From contig NW_025408671.1 of assembly GCF_020360975.1 (NCBI RefSeq), positions 4,774,001 through 4,838,000 on the forward strand: 64,000 bases of DNA. Reading direction: 5' to 3'. This DNA is from Hirsutella rhossiliensis. Taxonomy: Eukaryota > Ascomycota > Sordariomycetes > Hypocreales > Ophiocordycipitaceae. Below are positions 34,900 to 46,819 of this stretch, piece after piece. The notes beneath the pieces were generated by a model. It worked only from the letters and a program-made list of their open reading frames with translations. It was not told where the DNA came from and did not search any database. The first letter of the stretch is position 1, and every line of letters starts with the position of its first letter. Position numbers and translations under genes: made by a program.

Positions 34900-37800
34900 T
34901 TACCTTCTCGTACGGGCTATTAGCTCCTCTTATAGACTCTTAAGGCGGGCCTTTAAGGATAGCTTCTCTTAAACGTCTTCTAGCCTAATTTACTATAAGA
35001 AGATAGCTAGCTTTTACTTTAGTAGGGGCTTCGTAAGACCGTTAGCTTTTATTAATGCTATTAGAACCTAACGGATAGAAATAAGTCCCCTTTAAACCTC
35101 TTAGCGTAACTAATACTAGTAGATATCGATATACTATAGCTAGGTTAATAACTTACTATTTTCTATAAGAATTCGTATAGTCTATATATTATTATATTTT
35201 ATAGCTAATAGGGTCGGAATTTATAGTCGTAACGATATTAGTAGCTAGCTAAAGAAAATCGCTTCTTTTAACGCTTTTAAAAGAGCTAGTAGCTCTACCT
35301 CTATATTAAAAGTTATAACGGTAGCTTACTTCGAAGCTCTCTAAGCAATAGTTCCTCTAAAAAGGGATATAATATACCTTTATAAGCTCTTTCTATCTAA
35401 GGAATTATCTATAAAGGACGCATCGCTCGAATAAAGGAAGATTTCGGTAGCTTATTTCCTTCCCTACCCTCCTAAGCGTAGACTATATAATCTCGTTAAA
35501 TAGAGATAAAGGATAGCTCTATCTACTACTTTTTAATACCTAGGGCTAGGATTCTAGTTATACTTAGCTAGCTAAGAAACCGTAAAAGAGATATCCGGTC
35601 TAGTAGAAATAGCTAAAAAAAGCAGGGAGCCTACCTTCTATTAATATTAGTATTTCTCTTACTCCCTAGCTTAAAAGGACGGATTAGGTAAAAGCTCTTC
35701 GTTTAATATAGGCATAGAGGGAAGCTTCTTATCGAGGGAATTAAGGAGGAATTTATAAGTAACCTTATCGATATAGGCGTCCTAGGTAAGCTAGATAGTC
35801 TATTAAGACCTATTCTAAAGGATTTATATCCCTAGGAACTACTTTAGCTCCCCTAGCCTAGTTATCTTATACCTTTATTATAGGCCTTATATAGCCTCCC
35901 TAGTAGTAAATTCTTCCTCTTTTAGGTACGCTTAGATAATATCGTTAATATAGAAGAAGACTATGATTTTACCCTTTTATATTATATATAGTTCCTAAGG
36001 GACTTTCTTAATACCTAGGGCTTCGAGGGAACCTATTAAATACTATTACTAAAGAAGGGGTAATCTTTATAGTCCGTATAGAGCTTTCCTAAGCTATAGA
36101 ACCTTTCCTAGCTATTAAAAGCCTAGTAAAAGGCGTATATAGATAACTTCTTCTTCCTTAAGTAAGCAGTTAATAAAGGCGTTAACTATATCTATCTAAT
36201 TAAGCTTAAGGTTAAATTCTACTACTATAGCTATAAAGGTCCGAAAAGACATCCCTACTAGGGTAGTTGCCTTAGTAGGTAAATCCCCTTTTTCCTACTA
36301 ATTCCTATAGATAACTAGCCGGGCTTTATACTTTTAAAGGAAGCTATGTTTATTAGTCTTATAGATAAAGACCTACTTATAGCTAAGGACTTATTTTCCT
36401 CTTGCCTTTTCCTTAAGGACTTCTTCGAAAGACCCTATCTCTTCGTATAAGGCTAGGTAGTCTTTCTAGGCCTAGAAAAACTAGTCTCTAAAAGGGTGTT
36501 TTTCTAGCTGCTTTTAGTTTGCTAGTAGGTCTAGGAGGTCTCTTTTATATACCTTCCTTACTAATATTAGCTTAAATAGCCGGCCTACTATAAACGCTCT
36601 ATAGGAACCGTCTTCTATTAGCGTTAGATAAAAGTTAGAAAAACGATTAAAATAAGGGAGAGGTTAGTCTTCTTTAGTATCTATATCGGGCCCTATACCT
36701 TCCTTTACTTCTCGAAGCAGGGATAAAAAGGCAGCCGGGTAATCTTTCGAGAGAGGTGCCTTTCCTACCCCCTTAGGGGTCGAGACGGGAAGACTAACTA
36801 AGAAAGCTGCTTTTAAATCTTCTTCTTCTATAAGAGGAGGCGTAGATAGGTAGGCGTATTCTAGCTCTACCGCTTTCCTATAGTCTCCTTCTTTGTCTAG
36901 ATTATCTAATCTAGTAGCTTCCTTTTCTTCTTCGAAGTCGGCGTTATCCTCGACTACTTCGACGTCGGTTTCTTCTTCCGTTTCCTTATCTAGGACCTCT
37001 TCTTAAGACTATTAAGAAGGGGGGATTTAGATCTTTTAAATTAGCTAACGTTATATAAGTAAGAGGGGCTATTAATCCTTCTTTCCGTTAAAGAAGCTAG
37101 ATTTATCGAAAATTATATCCCTAGTTAAAATAACCTTCTATAAAAGAGGAATCTAGATCTAGAAGATATTTATAGAATTATACCTAATAAGGTAACTAAT
37201 AAAGGCTCTAGGATTAAGCTTTCTTTTCTTCTTCCTTTTTAGCTATATATCGGTAGTTATTGCGTATACCTTATAGCCATAGGTATAAAGGTAGGCTAGC
37301 GAGGCCCTCTTCTTTATAAAGAGCTCGAGGGGGGATTTCTAGTCTATTCCTTAGGTCTTAAAAAGGGTCTCTAGGTCCCTATAGTCCCTTAGTCCCCTAG
37401 GGTCCCTTAAGGTCCGGTTCTAAAGGTAATAAGCGGTCTTAACGACTTCCCTTTAAAGGTCGTATAGAAGCCTTATAGCAAGTCTTATCGTATAGGCCCT
37501 TTCTATTATAGCACCCCCTAATCTTTCTACCCCTCCGTTCTAGGCCTAGGTATTCGGTGCTAACGGGAGGGGTAAAATGCCCCTTTTTTAAAGCTAATTT
37601 AAGATATCCTTTATAAATAGCTCTCTATTAAACTATATCTTCTTTACCTCGTAGCTAAAGTAGGATTTTATCTAGTTAACGAAGTCTTAGAGGGCAGACT
37701 AATTATACTTACTTAGGTAGGTCTATAAGAAATAAGGGAAAACTATCCTTAAAAAAGCGTCTATAAAAAACATTACCTTAACAAAGCTTTCCTAGTCCTT

Positions 37801-38900
37801 AGAGACGTCGGTCTAGTCGACCTAAATTTCCTTATATAGCTAGTCCGGCCGTATTAGCGTTCGTCTAGAAATTCGTTTCCTAGTCTTCCCTTAGCTATAG
37901 TATTTATATTTAACGGTCTTTAGGCCCCTTATTTATACGCCCTATTATTAGCCTAGCTTATATAAAGCTAGGGGGCCTAGGTAACTAAGTCGTGCGTGCT
38001 AAAGAATACCGTCTCCTTAGGCTGCCGGAAGAGGGTCCTTTATAGTAGACCTATTCCTCTTAGTAGGGAAAGCTAACTTCTTAAGAGATTCCTTCCTAAG
38101 GATAGGTCGGAATTCGAGAATAAATTAACCGAATTTCTCCTTAATAAGCCTAATAGTCTAATTCTTCTAGACTAGCCTTATAGGCTTAGACGTTATATCC
38201 TAGAAGATTCCTTCCTCTTAAAGAAGGTAGAAGGAAATTAGGCTCGATAAAAATCGAGGGTAAAAAGCTACCCTTTTTTATCGAAGAATTCGTATAGTCC
38301 CGTTAGGTAATTTTATCGTGAAATTCACCCTTCTATATCCCTCTATCCGTACGGTTAATTCCCTAGTAATAAGGTATTCCCTCTATGCCTTCTTAAAGGA
38401 CCGGAATCGTAAGAGTATATTATAAATATCGAGGGAAGTACTAGAGTTAAGGATAGCTAATTTTCGTAGGAGATAGTTAGAGGGCTCTAACGGTTAGTTT
38501 TAGCCTTATTAATCTATAGGGAAGACGAAGGCCGGATTTACTATACTAACGATTTTTCCTCGAATTTATAGCTCGAATAAGGGCAGCGGCGTTAGTTACT
38601 ATTTCTTAGTAACCTAAATCTTATCTATCTTCTTCTATAACGAGGGGTCCTCCTTAAGAGACTATTATACTATTTCTCGTAGCCTCTTTAAAGGGTTAAT
38701 TCCTTTAGGTCGGTTTTCCTCGAAGACCTATTAGTAGTCTTCTAGCCGATAGGGCTTTTTATATACTTAGTAGGTAGGTCGATTCCTTCTTATTTATTTC
38801 TTTAAGGAATCTTCGTCCCGGTCTAGAAGGTCTCCTTAAAAACCCCCCCTTTTTACCCCTTATTACTAATTTTAACGAAGAGGTTCGATTTCGACTAGTT
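34900..38900 (-). pseudogene. C1 pol: integrase, RT, RNase H
   Basis: The minus-strand integrase core is at about 37960-37430. The first Asp survives in V-D-*-T-D, the second is Asn (F-N-R-E-L), and the Glu is kept in G-G-V-E-R-L. The RT active site, YVDD in C3, reads YIND at 35941-35952. RNase H at about 35430-35000 is well preserved: S-S-D-A-S-F-I-D, then G-T-I-A-*-R-A-S-K, then E-V-E-L-L-A-L-L, the usual Copia 'S-S-T-E-A-E' region. The remaining stops are at Gln/Trp codons. The order INT-RT-RNase H identifies Ty1/Copia. Confidence 0.82.
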
Positions 38901-38929
38901 CCTTAATTTTTCGACTAACGGACTAAAAG

Positions 38930-39980
38930 GTCTATTAGGGGACTAGTCGGGCCGGTCTAACTAACGGGACCAGACCTAGAGTAAAAGGCGGAGCCGGGGC
39001 CGGGACTAGGGCAGCCGTTAAAGACTAGGTTAAGGCTCTCGAGGGAGGAGGAGCTAAAGGAGCAACAGCCGCAATAGCAGCAGCGGGGGCCGCAGCAATA
39101 AGGGCTGCAGCAGCTATAGGTCGAGCCGCCTAGGTCGAGTGCTAGCTACGAAGGAATAAGACTACTTACTATTATACTCTAGCAGCCTCTTTATCTAGTT
39201 CTTAGCTAGCTTCTTAAAAGATAGTCGAGTAACCGTTACTAATAGGCTTTATTAGTAGAGATATATCCTATAGCTACTAGCTAGAAAGAGCTTCTATAAG
39301 GAAGTATTAGTTAGCTTCCTTAAGGATTTCTTCCTACTTAGCTAGCTACGAAGAAGCTAGTAGGTTCCTAGTAGAAAAAGCTCCTAGGTAGGCCGTATAG
39401 GTCTTCCTAATATAGTTAGTTATATAACCTCTCGAGGGAGCTATTAAGGTCTCGAGCTTTAAAAGCTACTCCCTAGGAGTCTCTTCCTCTTAAAGAGAGA
39501 TTAGCTTTATAGTACTAACGGATTCCGTTATTACTATACGAGCAGCCGTTAGTAGTATCGTTTTATAGAGGTATTCCTTTCGGTGACTCTTATAGTCGCC
39601 TAAGGCAGTAGAAAAAGCTCTCTATTATATAGAGGTTAGCTTAGAGAAGAGGGTAGCTCCCTCTATAAAGTCCGTTGCCCTAGGACGAAGAGGGGGCTCG
39701 AGAGGGTCCTACTTATTAAAGAAGACTAAATTATAAATAGTTCTATCTATACGAGCCCGTAGCTCCTTTACCTACTTATCCTAATCTTAGGGCTCTATAA
39801 GAATCGTCCTACGGACTATAGGGATAGTAAAGGAGTCGATTTTTATTATTATTATAGGGAAAGGTAGAAAAGTTAGTTAAAAATCGGCTTTTTTAGTAAG
39901 AGGGGTAAAAGGAAGCTATAAGGGATATAAGAAATATACCTTTTATAGTAGCCAGAAGGTATAAGAATTCTATTCCTCTT
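38930..39980 (-). pseudogene. C1 gag region with Ala/Pro-rich segment
   Basis: By position this is the gag part of the C1 polyprotein (between primer-binding site and integrase). The clearest feature is an Ala/Pro-rich stretch at about 38990-39130, built from GCAGCAGC-type sequence. It unusually retains many CpA and TpG sites while its flanks have lost them. The matching region of C2 (about 46100-46220) has lost most of them. I could not identify a gag core or zinc knuckle with confidence. Confidence 0.5.
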
Positions 39981-39991
39981 AGGCTTATAAC

Positions 39992-40447
39992 TCTTATAAA
40001 GAGAGATATAAGAAATATATATAAAATATATAAAGGTAAAATTAGAAGTAAGGGGTCGGATAGGTAGGGCAGAGAGATTTAATTCTTATAGGAGCAGTAA
40101 TAAAGGTAGGGGAGTAATTATTATATTGCCTTAATTATCTTTCTTTCCTCTATCTAACGCCCTTATTTATACCCGTCTAGTATCTTAATTAATAAAGAAG
40201 ATCCTACTTAAAGAAGCTACTAATGTCCTTTTAACTACCGAGCTTTTTACCGGTTTCTTCCTTCCTTTAAAGCCGTTTCCGGTATATCCGTCTTATCTCT
40301 CGCTACTTATACTTCCCCTAAAACTTACTCTCCTTCCTATACCTTCTTTTTAGCTCCTTCTTTTATACTGGGTGTTTTTAGCTTTCTTAGTCCCTCTTAC
40401 TAAGGGATATCTTTAAGAACTACGAAATTAGGCTACGCTTCGCAATA
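39992..40447 (-). repeat. C1 5' LTR
   Basis: 456 bp, the pair of 34160-34617. Preceded on its inner side by the primer-binding site. Confidence 0.9.
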
Positions 40448-40452
40448 ATAAT

Positions 40453-41304
40453 TAGATCCCTCTTAATATTAAAAGCTATAACTTAATAATATTTACGATA
40501 CTTATTAGCCTCTTATATATATATATACTCCCTTAAGGGGCTATAAACTTAGTTAGCTAATTTATAAGGATAATATAAAGAATCCTATAAGACCTTATAC
40601 TAAATATCTATAGGAATTTCCTTAATAATATAAGTATTAAAGGGCCTAATATAATATATAATAATAAAGAGGTAGCGCTAAGAGTAAGGAAATTTATCTT
40701 CGAATACCTTATTAACCTTAATAAAGTCCTAGTTAATATTAAACTCTTTAGTTATATAATTATAAGGGCTAAATCGAAATTCTACTAATAAGTAACTAAA
40801 GTTATTAGTTATATTTATAAAATAAATAGAAGGTGCCCTATAAAAGCTAAAGTTATTAAGATTAAGGAATAAATAAGATACCTTAATATAATATATATTA
40901 AAGCTTTCCTTAGTATTATAAGATACTATTAAATCTAAATTAGATAGTTCGCTATCTTAGTAAAACCCTTTATAGACCTATTAAAGAAAGAAGTCTACTA
41001 GGAGTAAGGAGATAAATAAGTAAAAGTAATAGCTACCTTTAAGGAAGCTATTACTAATCTAGTCTTTCTAGTATCCTTCGACGTTAGCCTAAAAAGAAGA
41101 AATATTATTCTAATATATAATACTAGTTTACTTAGCTAGGGAGTAGTCTTAATATAAATCGTCGATAGAAAGAGGCGCCTTATAAGGTTTAAAAGTAAAA
41201 TATAGTTACTAATAAAAACTAAATATAATATAATAAAGAGGGAGTATAGGGCTATATTAAGTACGCTTAAGAGACTAAGAATATACCTATATAGTATATA
41301 TTTT
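40453..41304 (+). pseudogene. G2 pol, part 2: RT C-terminus and RNase H
   Basis: Resumes directly after C1. The RT active site reads FLNN at 40618-40629, followed by I-S-I-K-G-P. A thumb region and the connection follow. RNase H is at about 40910-41300: A-F-L-S-I-I-R-Y-Y, then F-A-I-L-V-K-P-F-I-D-L-L-K-K-E, then V-S-F-D-V-S and R-E-Y-R-A-I-L. It is cut at Y-I-F by C2. It shares every landmark with pol of G1 and G3. Confidence 0.82.
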
Positions 41305-41778
41305 TCTCGTAAAGAGAGATATAAGAAGTATATAAAAATATATAAAGGTAAAATTAAAAGTAAGGGGTTAGATAGGTAAAGTAAAGATATTTAAATCTTA
41401 TAAGGGTAGTAATTATAGTAAGGGAGTAATTATTATATTGCCTTAATTATCTTTCTTTCCTTTATTTAACGCCCCTCTTTATACCTATCTAGCATCTTAA
41501 TTAATAAAGAAGATCCTACTTAAAGAAGCTATTAATATCCTTTTAACTACTAAGCTTTTTACTAGTTTTTTCCTTCTTTTCTAGCCGTTGCTAGTATATC
41601 TATCTTATCTCTTACTACTTCTATAGGAAGCTATCGCTACTTCTACTTCCCTTCTTACCCCTACCCTCCTCTTTATACCGCCTTTTAGCTCCTTCCTTAA
41701 AACCTATTTTTTAGCTTCCTTAGTCCCTCTTACTAAGGGATATCTCCGAGAACTATAAAATTAAGCTACGTCATGATA
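41305..41778 (-). repeat. C2 3' LTR
   Basis: About 474 bp. Its inner end has a small deletion relative to C1 and C3 (ACGTCATGATA instead of ACGCTTCGCGATA). Confidence 0.85.
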
Positions 41779-42049
41779 TACCCTTAGCTATAGCCTGCCC
41801 CTTGCCAGCATAGCTAATATAGCTTCGGGCTAGTAAGCGTATAGAGGAGGTTCTTAGTTTCATACCTCCCTTTACTTTTAAGGAAAGTAGGGGCCCTTTT
41901 AGGTCCCTAGGCTCTTTTAAACCTACTTAAGGAATAGGGGCCTAAAGAGGGGAAAGTCCTATAAGAAAGGGGGCCTTCTTAGAAGGGAAAAACCTAATTA
42001 AATAGGAGGCCTTTTAAAGGGAAGACCTCTTCCTTTTCTTTAGCTATAG

Positions 42050-45000
42050 ACGTTACCTTTTTATACGGGCTATTAGCTCCTCTTATAGACTCTTAAGGCG
42101 GGCCTCTAAGGATAGCTTCTTATAGACGTCTTCTAGCCTAATTTACTATAAAAAGATAGCTAGCTTCTACTTTAGTAGGGGCTTTATAAGACCGTTAGCT
42201 TTTATTAATATCGTTAGAACTTAATAGATAGAAATAAGTCCCCTTTAAACCTCTTAGTATAACTAATACTAGTAGATATCGATATACCGTAGCTAGGTTA
42301 ATAGCTTACTATTTTCCTTTATAAGAATTTATATAGTCTATATATTATTATATTTTATAGCTAACGGGGTCGGAATTTATAGTCGTAAAGATCTAAGTAG
42401 CTAGCTAAGGAAAATCGCTTCTTTTAATGCTTTTAAAAGAGCTAGTAGCTCTGCCTCCGTGCTCGAAGTTATAACGGTAGCTTACTTCGAAGCTCTCTAA
42501 GTAATAGTTCCTCTAAAAAGGGATATAATATACCCTTATAAGCTCTTTCTATCTAAGGAATTATCTATAAAGGACGAATCGCTTAAATAGAGGAAGATTT
42601 TAGTAGCTAATTTCTTCCTTCCCTACCCTTTTAAGCGTAGACTATATAATCTTATTAAATAAAGATAAAGGATAGCTTAGTCTATTACTTCTTAGTGCCT
42701 AGGGCTAGGATTTTAGTTATCCCTAGCTAGCTAAGAGACCGTAAAAGAGATATCCGGTCTAGTAGAAATAGCTAAAAAAAGTAAGGAGCTTACCTTCTAT
42801 TAGTATAGGTATTTCTCATACTCCCTAGCTTAAAAGAACGGATTAAGTAAAAGCTCTTTATCTAATATAGGCGTAGAGGGAAGCTTCTTATCGAGGGAAT
42901 TAAGGAGGAATTTATAAGCGACCTTATCGATATAGGCGTCCTAGGTAAGCTAGATAGTCTATTAGGATTTATTCTAAAAGATTTATATCCCTAGGAACTA
43001 CTTTAGCTCCCTTAGCTTAGTTATCTTATACCTTTATTATAGGCCTTATATAGCCTCCTTAGTAGTAGCTTCTTCCTCTTTTAGGTAGGCCTAGATAATA
43101 TTATCGATATAAAAAAAGACTATAATTTTACCCTTCTATATTATATATAGTTCCTATAGGACTTTCTTAAAGCTTAGGGCTTCGAGGGAACCTATTAAAT
43201 ACTATTACTAAAGAAAGGGTAATCTTTATAGTCTATATAGAGCTTTCCTAAGCTATAGAACCTTTCCTAGCTTTTAAAAGCCTAGTAGAAGGCGTATATA
43301 GATAACTTCTTCTTTCTTAAGTAGGTAGTTAATAAAGGCGTTAACTATATCTATCTAATCGAGCTTAAGGTCGAATTCTACTACTATAGCTATAAGGGTT
43401 TAAAAAGACATCCCTATTAAGGTAGTTACCTTAGTAGGTAAATCCCCTTTTTCCTATTAATTCCTATAGATAACTAGCTAGGCTTTATACTTTTAAAGGA
43501 AGCTATATTTATTAGTCTTATAGATAAAGACCTACTTATAGCTAAGGACTTATTTTCCTCTTACCCTTTCCTTAAGGACCTCTTTAAAAGACCCTATCTC
43601 TTTATATAAAGCTAGGTAGTCTTTCTAGGCCTAGAAAAACTAGTCTTTAAAGGGGTGACTTTCTAGCTGCTTTTAGTTTACTAGTAAGTCTAAGAGGTCT
43701 CTTTATATACCTTCCTTGCTAATAGTAGCTTAAAAAGCCGGCCTGCTATAAACGCTCTATAAGAACCGTCTTTTATAGGCGTTAGATAGAAGTCGGAAAA
43801 ACGATCGAAATAAGGGAAAGGTTAGTCTTCTTTAGTAACCGTATCGGGCCCTATACCTTCCTTTACTTCTTAAAGTAGGGATAAAAAGGCAGCTAGGTAA
43901 TCCTTTAATAGAGGTGCCTTTCCTACCCCTTTAAAGGTCGAGACGGGAAGACTAATAAAGAAAGCTGCTTTTAGATATTCTTTTTACGTAGGAGGAGGCA
44001 TAGGGAGGTAGGCGTATTCTAGCTCTACCGCTTTCCTATAGTCTCTTTCTTCGTCTAGATTATCTAATCTAGTAGCTTCCTCTTCTTCTTTAAAGTTAGC
44101 GTTATCCTTAACTACTTTAAGGTTAGTTTCTTCTTTTATTTCCTTATCTAGGGCCTCTTCTTAAGACTATTAAGAAGGGGGAATTTAGATCTTCTAAATT
44201 AGTAAACGTTATAAGAGTAAGAGGTACTATTAATCCCTCTTTCCGTTAAAGAAGCTAGATTTATCGAAAATTATATCCCTAGTTAATATAACCTTCTATA
44301 AAAGAGGAATCTAGATCTAGAAGATATTTATAGAATTATAACTAATAAGGTAACTAATAAAGGCTCTAGGATTAAGCTTTCTTTTCTTCTTCCTTTTTAG
44401 CTATATATCGGTAGTTATTGCGTATACCTTATAGCTATAGGCACGAAGGTAGGCTAGCGAGGCCCTCTTCTTTATAAAGAGCTTAAAGGGGGATTTCTAG
44501 TCTATTCCTTAGGTAGTCCCTCTAAGGTCCTTAGGGTCCCGAGGGGTCCGGTTCTAAAGGTAATAAGCGGTCTTAACGACTTCCCTTTAAAGGTTATAGG
44601 GAAGCCTTATAGTAAGTCTTATTATACGGGGCCTTTCTATTATAGCACCCCCTAATCTTTCTACCCCTCCGTTTTAGGCCTAGATATTTAGTGCTAATAG
44701 GAGGGGTAAAATGCCCTTTTTTTAAAGCTAATTTAAGATATCCTTTATAAATAGCTCTCTATTAAACTATATCTTCTTTACCTTATAGCTAAAGTAGGAT
44801 TTTATTTAGTTAACGAAGTCCTAGAAGGTAGACTAGTTATACTTACTTAGGTAGGTCTATAAGAAATAGGGGAAAACTATCCTTAAAAAGGCGTTTATAA
44901 AAAACATTACCTTAATAAAGCTTTCTTAGTCCTTAAAGACGTTAGTTTAATCGACCTAAATTTCCTTATATAGCTAGTCCGGCTATATAGGGGTCCGTTT

Positions 45001-46000
45001 AGAAATTCGTCTCTTAGTCTTTCCTTAGCTATAGTATTTATATTTAACGGTCTTTAGGCCCCTTATTCGTACGCCCTATTATAGGCCTAGCTTATATAAA
45101 GCTAGGTAGCCTAGGAAACTAAGTCGTACGTACTAAAGAAGGCCGTCTCCTTAGGCTGCTAAAAGAGGGTCCTTTATAATAGACCTATTCCTCTTAGTAG
45201 GGAAAGCTAACTTCTTAAGTAATTCCTTCCTAAGGATAGGTCGGAATTTAATAATAAATTAACTAAATTTCTCCTTAATAAGCCTAATAGTCTAATTCTT
45301 CTAAACTAGCCTTATAGGCTTAGACGTTATATCCTAGAAGATTCCTTCCTTTTAAAGAAAGCGGAAGGAAATTAAGCTCGTTAAAAATCAAGGGTAAAAA
45401 GCTACCCTTTTTCGTTAAAGAATTCGTATAGTCCCGTTAGGTAATTTTATCGTAAAATTCACCCTTCTATACCCCTTTATCTATATAGTTAATTCCCCGG
45501 TAATAAGGTATTCCCTCTATACCTTCTTAAAGGACCGGAATTATAAGAGTATATTATAGATATCGAGGGAAGCACCGGAGTTAAGGATAGCTAATTTTTA
45601 TAGGGGATTATTAGAGGGTCCTAACGGGTAGTCTTACTAATCTATAGGAAAGACGAATACTAGATTTACTATACTAACGATTTTTCCTTAAATTTATAGC
45701 TCGAATAAAGGCAACGGCGTTAGCTACTATTTCTTAGTAACCTAAATCTTATCTATCCTCTTCTATAATAAGGGGTCCTCCTTAAGAGACTTTTTTAATA
45801 ACGTCTTTTAGTCCCTTAAAAGGCGTACTTCTAGAAGGTCGACTTTCTTTAAAGACCTATTAGTAGTCTTCTAGCTTATAGGGCCTTTTGCACGCTTAGT
45901 AGGTAAGTCGATTCCTCCTTATTCGTTATCTCTTTAAGGAGTCCTTATCCCTTTTTAGAAGGTCTACTTAAAATCCCCCCCTCTTTATACCTTATTACTA
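42050..46000 (-). pseudogene. C2 pol: integrase, RT, RNase H
   Basis: Same order as C1. The RT motif reads YIDN at 43100-43111, a different Asp loss from that in C1, showing that the two copies were mutated independently. RNase H lies at about 42600-42180 and integrase at about 45100-44600. It is more stop-rich than C1, and the CpA-rich Ala/Pro segment of C1 is largely converted here. Confidence 0.78.
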
Positions 46001-46445
46001 ATATTAACGAGGTTCGATTTCGACTAGTTCCTTAATTTTTCGACTAACGGACTAAAAGGTCTATTAAGGGACTAGTCGGGCCGGTCTAACTAACGGGACT
46101 AAGGCAGCCGTTAAAGATAGTATTAAGGCTCTTAAGGGAGGTAGAGCTAGAGGGGCAATAGCTATAGTAGTAGTGGGAGCCGTAATAGGAAGGGCTATAG
46201 CAGCTATAGTAGTAGTAGGTCGAGCTATCTAGGTCGAGTGCTAGCTATAAAGGAATAAGACTACTTATTATTATACTTTAGTAGCTTCTTTATTTAGTTC
46301 CTAGCTAGCTTCTTAAAAGATAGTTAAGTAACTATTACTAATAGGCTTTATTAGTAGAGATATATCTTATAGCTACTAGCTAGAAAGAGCTTTTATTAGG
46401 AAGTATTAGTTAGCTTCCTTAAGGATTTCTTCCTACTTAGCTAGT

Positions 46446-46819
46446 TAAATAGGGACGAGGGTATATACTTAAAGCACGCGTAGTATATAGCTAAGGATTA
46501 ATAGAGTAATTAACTATATAATTATCTAATTATCGGTCCTATATATAGCTATAAGGGCCTTAGGTTATAAATATAAGTCTTAGAGATTTCTTTACTCTAT
46601 GCCTCTTTATCTTTATTAAAGTCGTATAACTAGCGGCCTTTACTTTAAAAGGGAAAAATAAAAATTTAAATTAACTATAATTAAGGAAGATACCTAATTA
46701 AATAATTAAGGTCTTTATAAAGCCTTTAAGTATACTTAGAAGTAAGTTAAAAAGGGAGTGCTAGGGGTCTTATCCTTTTAATAGGCTAATATCTATAAGG
46801 GTGCGATCTTACTTATTAA
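46446..46819 (-). repeat. G3 3' LTR
   Basis: 374 bp, aligned with the other G LTRs. Its outer edge abuts truncated C2. Confidence 0.9.

Larger units (their letters stand above)
34160..40447 (-). mobile_element. C1: complete 6.3-kb Ty1/Copia retrotransposon in G2
   Basis: LTRs at 34160-34617 and 39992-40447 enclose a minus-strand gag-pol in Copia order (integrase before RT). A target duplication ATAAT is seen at 34155-34159 and 40448-40452; the empty site is readable in G3. The LTRs carry terminal inverted repeats around TCGCGAAG/CTTCGCGA. The primer-binding site GTTATAAGCC (minus strand, 39991-39982) is the RIP form of GTTATGAGCC, complementary to the anticodon region of initiator tRNA-Met. 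The polypurine tract (AAGGGGG, minus strand) adjoins the 3' LTR near 34620. Confidence 0.92.
29268..41304 (+). mobile_element. G2: family G Gypsy element (5' part), hosting C1 and C2
   Basis: This copy of family G is in the opposite orientation to G1. It has a 5' LTR, gag, and pol up to the RT palm. It is broken at 34159 by Copia C1, resumes at 40453 with the rest of RT and RNase H, and is broken again at 41304 by Copia C2. Its remaining part (integrase, X, Y, 3' LTR) must lie right of the window, past C2, G3 and C3. Confidence 0.88.
41305..46445 (-). mobile_element. C2: Ty1/Copia family C, 3' part, cut by G3
   Basis: Second copy of family C, same orientation as C1, inserted in the RNase H part of G2. 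The 3' LTR (41305-41778) and pol align with C1 from end to end. It stops abruptly at 46445, at the point matching about 39350 of C1, where the G3 LTR begins. The gag start and 5' LTR are presumably right of the window. Confidence 0.87.
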
